Under the pieces are notes generated by a model. That model had not been told where the DNA came from and searched no databases. It saw nothing but the letters and a program-made list of their open reading frames with translations. Below are positions 59,931-64,000 of a stretch of 64,000 nt of DNA, one piece after another; position 1 is the first letter of the stretch; every line of letters starts with the position of its first letter. The translations under genes were made by a program, and so were the position numbers. The DNA is from Bimastos eiseni (Eukaryota > Annelida > Clitellata > Crassiclitellata > Lumbricidae): positions 15,317,374 through 15,381,373 of the forward strand of contig OY365807.1 of assembly GCA_959347315.1 (NCBI GenBank). Direction: 5' to 3'.

Positions 59931-60598
59931 CAGTGGTTCCCAACCTTTTCCGAGTCGCGACCCCTTTTTATAATCGTCGAGTTACTCGCGACCCCCGCCA
60001 AGTTTGCATATGCCATAGGACCTAGGTCAAAGAATACCTCAATTATAGATACAGAAAACTCATTGGAAACTAATTTATCGGAATTTAAGTGCAACTGTAA
60101 TGCAACCAAATATTTTAATAATTCCTTTCAATATAATTATTGCAATGGTTGTACTTCAAAATTCGTGGCTGAGTTTTTGTTAAAGCCAACCTCACATATC
60201 ATTTTCAACATTCAGTCTGTTTCTTGCCTTCGATTTGATTTGAAGAAGCGTTGAAAATCCACTTTCGCAGAGGTAGGTTATGTGGAGGCAAACTGGAAAA
60301 ATGTCGAAAGACAAGCCTTAGCATGGTGATATTTCGACGTATGACTGACACGTACTCGGCACACCCGAACTGAGTCAACAATTTCTCATGAAACAAATTA
60401 CGTGCCGAAAAATTGTTGCGCATATCCAAGAATGTAGTTCATCGGGAATGCAGGCCACATTCAGGGAAACAGATAGGCCTAATGGATTTCGAATGAGTGC
60501 ACACTGCCGAGTTTTTCAAATGTGACAATGTTTCCAAGATTTACTTTCCGACGCCAGTTTTTGCAGCTTGAATATAAGCGCATGAAGGTCGTCTTGAA

Positions 60599-60760
60599 GG
60601 GCACAAATGTGGAAAGGACGCAAATTTCAGGATGGGATAGCTTACTAATAAATCAAATGCGCTATTATAAAAATGTGGGGCCCCAAATTGATGCTACGCA
60701 CAGGGCGCAATAATATTATTAGCTAGGCACAGGGCGCAATTATAGCTCGGTACGGCCCTG
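60599..60760 (-). mobile_element. CAGGGCC MITE, copy 3, truncated
   Basis: The complement matches copies 1 and 2: AGGGCCGTACCGAGCTATAA at its 5' end, then TTGCGCCCTGTGCCTAGC and AAATTTGCGTCCTTTCCA. It lacks the last 35 or so bases, stopping at GGGC next to hAT sequence. The CGTCCTTTCC block places it with copy 2. Confidence 0.75.
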
Positions 60761-60769
60761 TCTGCTAAG

Positions 60770-61174
60770 TAAGGCTGTCAAAAGTGTTGAAATGACGACC
60801 CGGGTAACCGTCGACCCGCACAGTCGGGTACCCGGGTACCCGACCCGACCGCGCGGATACTTCGTTAGGAAATGTAGAAAGTTGCGCGGAATGTCGGGCA
60901 CCAGAGAATCGATTTTATTGCTCAGGCAGTCGGCCAATATCACCGACAGAATATTTCTGGCATATATTCGAGTAACATCGCGCATTTTTACGGAATGTCG
61001 TTTCCCGAGAACCGATTTACATTGCCCGGGCACTCAGCCAATATGACCAAGGGATGATTTCTGGCATATCTTCAGATAAAATCTCGCATTTTAATAAATT
61101 TCGGGTACCCGAAACCCGATTTCATTGCCCGGGTAGCCAGCGCTGGGTACCCAAGTACCCAGTTGACAGCCGTA
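60770..61174. mobile_element. 405-bp hAT-like MITE with CCGGGTACCCG palindromes
   Basis: The ends are TAAGGCTGTCAA and, inverted, TACGGCTGTCAA. Flanks CTGCTAAG (60762-60769) and CGGCTAAG (61175-61182) form an 8-bp target duplication with one mismatch. Both sub-terminal regions repeat GGGTACCCG and CCCGGGTA words, and the body holds two diverged copies of GAATATTTCTGGCATAT / GATGATTTCTGGCATAT. It is inserted in the hAT relic. Confidence 0.82.
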
Positions 61175-61439
61175 CGGCTAAGTAAGCAATTCTTGTCTTC
61201 CAAACTATATAGTTCAAGTAGGTCACTTTTTTGCACATCCAGGAATAACTTTATTTCATCTCTCAACTCAACTGTCGTGCCAAGAAAAGAGTCAAAGAGA
61301 TTATCGATCTCTGTCTTTTCCTCAACTGAGGTAGGCCTAGCACTCATCAGTATGGCGTTGTGAGAGACAGCTTCGCGTTACTGAGACCCCAGCTGAGGTT
61401 TGTTTCTCGGTCTCTCACACATTACCGCCATCTCATGCT

Positions 61440-61900
61440 AATTTAAATTTAAAGTTAAATTCTGAACCAAATCGATTATTGCGATGTCATCTTTGCTAGT
61501 TTGCTGACTTGTCACAGCGCGGTGTCATTAGTCTTCAGGCAGCCTTCAAAGCCGTTGCTTATCATGCGATCAAAAATGTCGACCACATCCGTTGAACTAA
61601 ATCAGCTCCATTGGCTCCGAAAAGGCGAAGGCGTCAAATTGAGACCATGCCCGATGGTATACATGGTGTCTCACCCGCTACATGGCAGACAGCAGCAGGT
61701 CGCTTATATTCTACAGCCATCAAAAATCTTCCGTTGTATTCGTGTCGATAATTAAAAGTAGAACGAGTAATTAGACCTTTTGAGTCTCTGGCCGGGTGAC
61801 TGGCCCACGTGCCTAGACTAGTCATTCCACGCCTAATCAGGAAGCCAAAGGCATTGATGTTTAACGGACAGTTAAAACTGTGCCTGCTAAAGTTCAGATA
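61440..61900 (+). mobile_element. LINE reverse-transcriptase C-terminal fragment
   Basis: In shifting + strand frames: NRLLRCHLC near the YCDVV site, LQAAFKAVAYHAIKNV, ELNQLHWLRKGEGVKL and MVYMVSHPL, matching LxRLQNxAAR ... LHWLPxxxRVKLKxxxMVYKxLHGL. It ends near VPRLVIPRLI and LKLCLLKFR. Dead copy. Confidence 0.6.
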
Positions 61901-63161
61901 GGAACTCTGTATAAAATATTTTACTCTAACGGTTGACAATCCAAGTAAAAGTAGCTAATTGCTGTTGACGATCTTTTAAAGTGGTCTTAATTGCAATAGA
62001 AACGGCCGACGTTCATGCTTCTGATAGCATTTCACATTTTCTAAAGGCATAACTCACTCCTACGCAATCATTTGGACACACTGTCAGGGCTTTTAATCGC
62101 CATTTTCAACTGGAATGTTAGAGCAGCTTTACATTTGCCGGGTTTTCGTTCTATGTGCCCGCCCTCCGTTCGACGTTTGAGTTACGAATGAGTTACGAGG
62201 GGTGCGATGTAGGCCTTAGGCATGCAGTGGGTTCAATCCTTGATAGGATCAGACTGCGGCTGATAAAGCGACAGGTCATGTTTCGTATACACATAAAGCG
62301 TGAAAGACACGACGTGTGGAGGAGAGTAAACGTGGAGTTTATGACCCTTTGGGGGTCAGTGTAATTTCCCCGATCAACCACAATTCTCGTCTCATTCGGC
62401 GTCGTCTGCCATCGCAACTTTCGTCGCCGTCGCCTTCGCCGCCTTCTATTGCTCACCTCTATCCACGTATCCACCATGCGTTCTTCACCTCTTCTTTCAC
62501 TTCCGTCGCTTTTTATTCCCTACCTCTTTACAACCTTCTCCTTCTCTTTCTCTTCTTCCTTTCCTCTTCTGCCTTCTTCTCCTCTTCTTCTGCATCTTAT
62601 GTTTAATTTCCTTTGCCCACATGGCTCCTCCTCCTCCTCTTCCTGCTCCCACTCCATCTCCTTCTTAGCATTCTCTTCTGTTCTTACCTATATCTTTTTC
62701 TTTCTCCTTTTCTCCATCCTTTGCATCTTCTTTTCCAACTGTTATACCCCTTCTCATCCTCGAATTTTTGCTTCCAATCCTGGCCCTGGTCACTTAATAT
62801 GTCCTACGTCAACTATTTATTTGCATAAAATAATATGCCCTGCTCTTTGGCCAAGACAACTCTTACTCAGTTATGTAGGCTTAGTGAACTGTAATGCAAT
62901 AAATATGTGACAAATCAGAGTGGCGTAATGTAGTGTGGTAGCAGGGAACTTGACCCCTGCCATGCGACGCATTTGGCCCAGAAATCAGTTTGCATGAAAG
63001 AAGAGTCCAGTTTGACAGATCTTTCAACTCTTTGCATTGCAAATGTTGCAAATTCGCCGAATCTGTATAACTGCATCTCATTAGTGCTCATTACAAATCA
63101 TTTTTGCTGTACGGAATGGAAACTGTGGACCTAAGTAACAAAGAACTGAACATCACAAATG
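61901..63161. other. intergenic, with a pyrimidine-rich tract at 62380-62760
   Basis: About 380 bases of strongly CT-rich + strand sequence (TCTTCCTTTCC, CTCCTCCTCCTCT words) opens several artefact frames. A lone pol III box-B-like GGGTTCAATCC sits at 62229-62239 without a convincing box A. No gene recognised. Confidence 0.45.
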
Positions 63162-63316
63162 CAGGGTTGTTAATATCGCGATAAAGTATCGCGATATTTT
63201 GGTATCGCGATACTTTTGTCAGTATCGCAGCGAGTATCGCGATAGTTTTGTTTTGCTGGTATCGCATGTGTATCGCGATACCTATTTTTAGCCTGTCAGT
63301 GATACTCGATACCAAT
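63162..63316. repeat. TATCGCGATA palindrome cluster, MITE-like
   Basis: It starts CAGGGTTGTTAATATCGCG. TATCGCGATA or a one-base variant occurs at least five times in 130 bases, followed by CTGTCAGTGATACTCGATACC. The start resembles the RGGCTGTNA ends of the elements at 17676 and 60770, but I could not locate the other terminus. Confidence 0.6.
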
Positions 63317-64000
63317 GCTTTTTCTCACTGAAATTTACATGGCTTCTCAAGAAATATGCGAAGTTAATCGTTACGTGTTGGTAAGTTTAGGCCTCTATAT
63401 ACATGTACATCTATAGCCTCTTTCGGCCATATAAACCTTGGTGCGAATATATGGAATATTGCATAGGCATGAATGAAGAAATGACCGTAGTAGACCTAGA
63501 AATCAGTTTTTTTGCGTTCACTGGTAGAAGTGGCTGGCCTAATTAATTTTAGAGTGCCACCGAATTTAGTTGATCTTGAAAATGAATAGGACTGAGGAAA
63601 CGAAGATTGCCATTGCGATATCAGACCATTGTGTTCGAGCAGCGTGCCTGAAGGTTGCTGCAAAGACATTGTGATTGGACCAAGCACCAATATGCTCAGG
63701 ACTGGAAAGTTCCCATGTTCCTTCGTGTCAACAGTTTGGGGGCGATATTGAGGGCCATAAATTTTAGATACTTTTAAAATAACAAGCTGACCATTAGTCG
63801 TGAAGCCAGATTTACGCATGACTACCGGGTATGTCAGCAAAATACAAAAAATGCCGTTAGAGGTAGAAACACCATATTTTCATATAGAATAAAAGTTTAG
63901 ATTGTGTTTAAGAGAAAAGTGTGGACACGGAAATTTGACGAGTAACTATTCCTCTTATCTTATGATTGGCCCAAGCCGGGCCAAACGATTCATTGGGAAA
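63317..64000. other. window end, no gene recognised
   Basis: A 114-codon minus-strand frame (63496-63840) has no similarity I recognise and no splice support. No repeat family was identified. Confidence 0.35.

Larger units (their letters stand above)
59931..61350 (-). mobile_element. ZBED5-like hAT transposase relic, interrupted by two MITEs
   Basis: The right end begins CAGTGGTTCCCAACC (59931-59945), the classic hAT terminal repeat. Minus strand 60290-60190 encodes TYLCESGFSTLLQIKSK, the C-terminal dimerisation motif of ZBED5/hAT proteins (TYLCELGFSALTEIKSK), ended by a stop. Minus strand 61350-61183 encodes ELRDEIKLFLDVQKSDLLE, an upstream segment of the same protein; 60598-60480 encodes LHALIFKLQKLASESKSW between them. 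Two MITEs (60599-60760, 60770-61174) split the gene. The left end and the catalytic region are missing. Confidence 0.8.

Noticed and set aside
62229..62239. Box-B-like GGGTTCAATCC as a tRNA or SINE
   Set aside because: No box A at the right distance, no cloverleaf and no second copy in the window.
62316..62910. Ser/Phe/Leu-rich open frames of 70-150 codons
   Set aside because: They arise from a pyrimidine-rich tract; no splice sites or protein similarity support a gene.

Overview
The window is animal genomic DNA. It carries two long, intron-rich protein genes on the + strand and a dense load of degraded transposable elements and microsatellites. Codon-level matches to metazoan proteins, consensus GT-AG introns, roughly 60 percent AT, hAT-type MITEs, RTE- and CR1/L2-type LINE tails and a strongly enriched palindrome TAGGCCTA point to a marine invertebrate. 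An echinoderm or another non-vertebrate deuterostome is my best guess, but this is inference and not proven by the sequence.

Region 1 (about 0.4-17.5 kb) holds MED1, the Mediator subunit 1 gene. Fourteen coding exons join in phase into about 2,000 residues. The last exon is 4.6 kb and carries a long serine-rich tail with three LXXLL nuclear-receptor boxes and the conserved acidic C-terminus. MED1 introns hold a tRNA-derived SINE, a rearranged LINE tail and a 22-bp tandem array just before the last exon.

Region 2 (17.5-27.7 kb) is intergenic. It holds a 672-bp hAT-type MITE with an 8-bp target duplication, a degraded LINE, a second SINE copy broken by a MITE, and simple repeats.

Region 3 (27.77-40.4 kb) holds a boule/DAZ-family gene (boll). 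Ten coding exons join in phase into 397 residues with an N-terminal RRM. Intron 3 carries an RTE-like LINE whose ORF is inverted relative to its 3' segment, as expected from twin priming.

Region 4 (40.4-64 kb) has no gene I can recognise. It holds a 147-bp GT repeat, two arrays of GCCCA/GGGCT-rich tandem repeats that share one terminal motif in opposite orientation, a 1.5-kb terminal-inverted-repeat element built from a GCTGAT word, many LINE 3' ends, and a ZBED5-like hAT transposase remnant into which two smaller MITEs have inserted. A possible promoter with a first exon lies near 45.7 kb.

The two genes are separate units. MED1 couples transcription factors to RNA polymerase II; boule-family proteins control translation in germ cells. 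Nothing in the sequence suggests they act together. All coordinates, joins and repeat counts were read by eye; no alignment or gene predictor was run.
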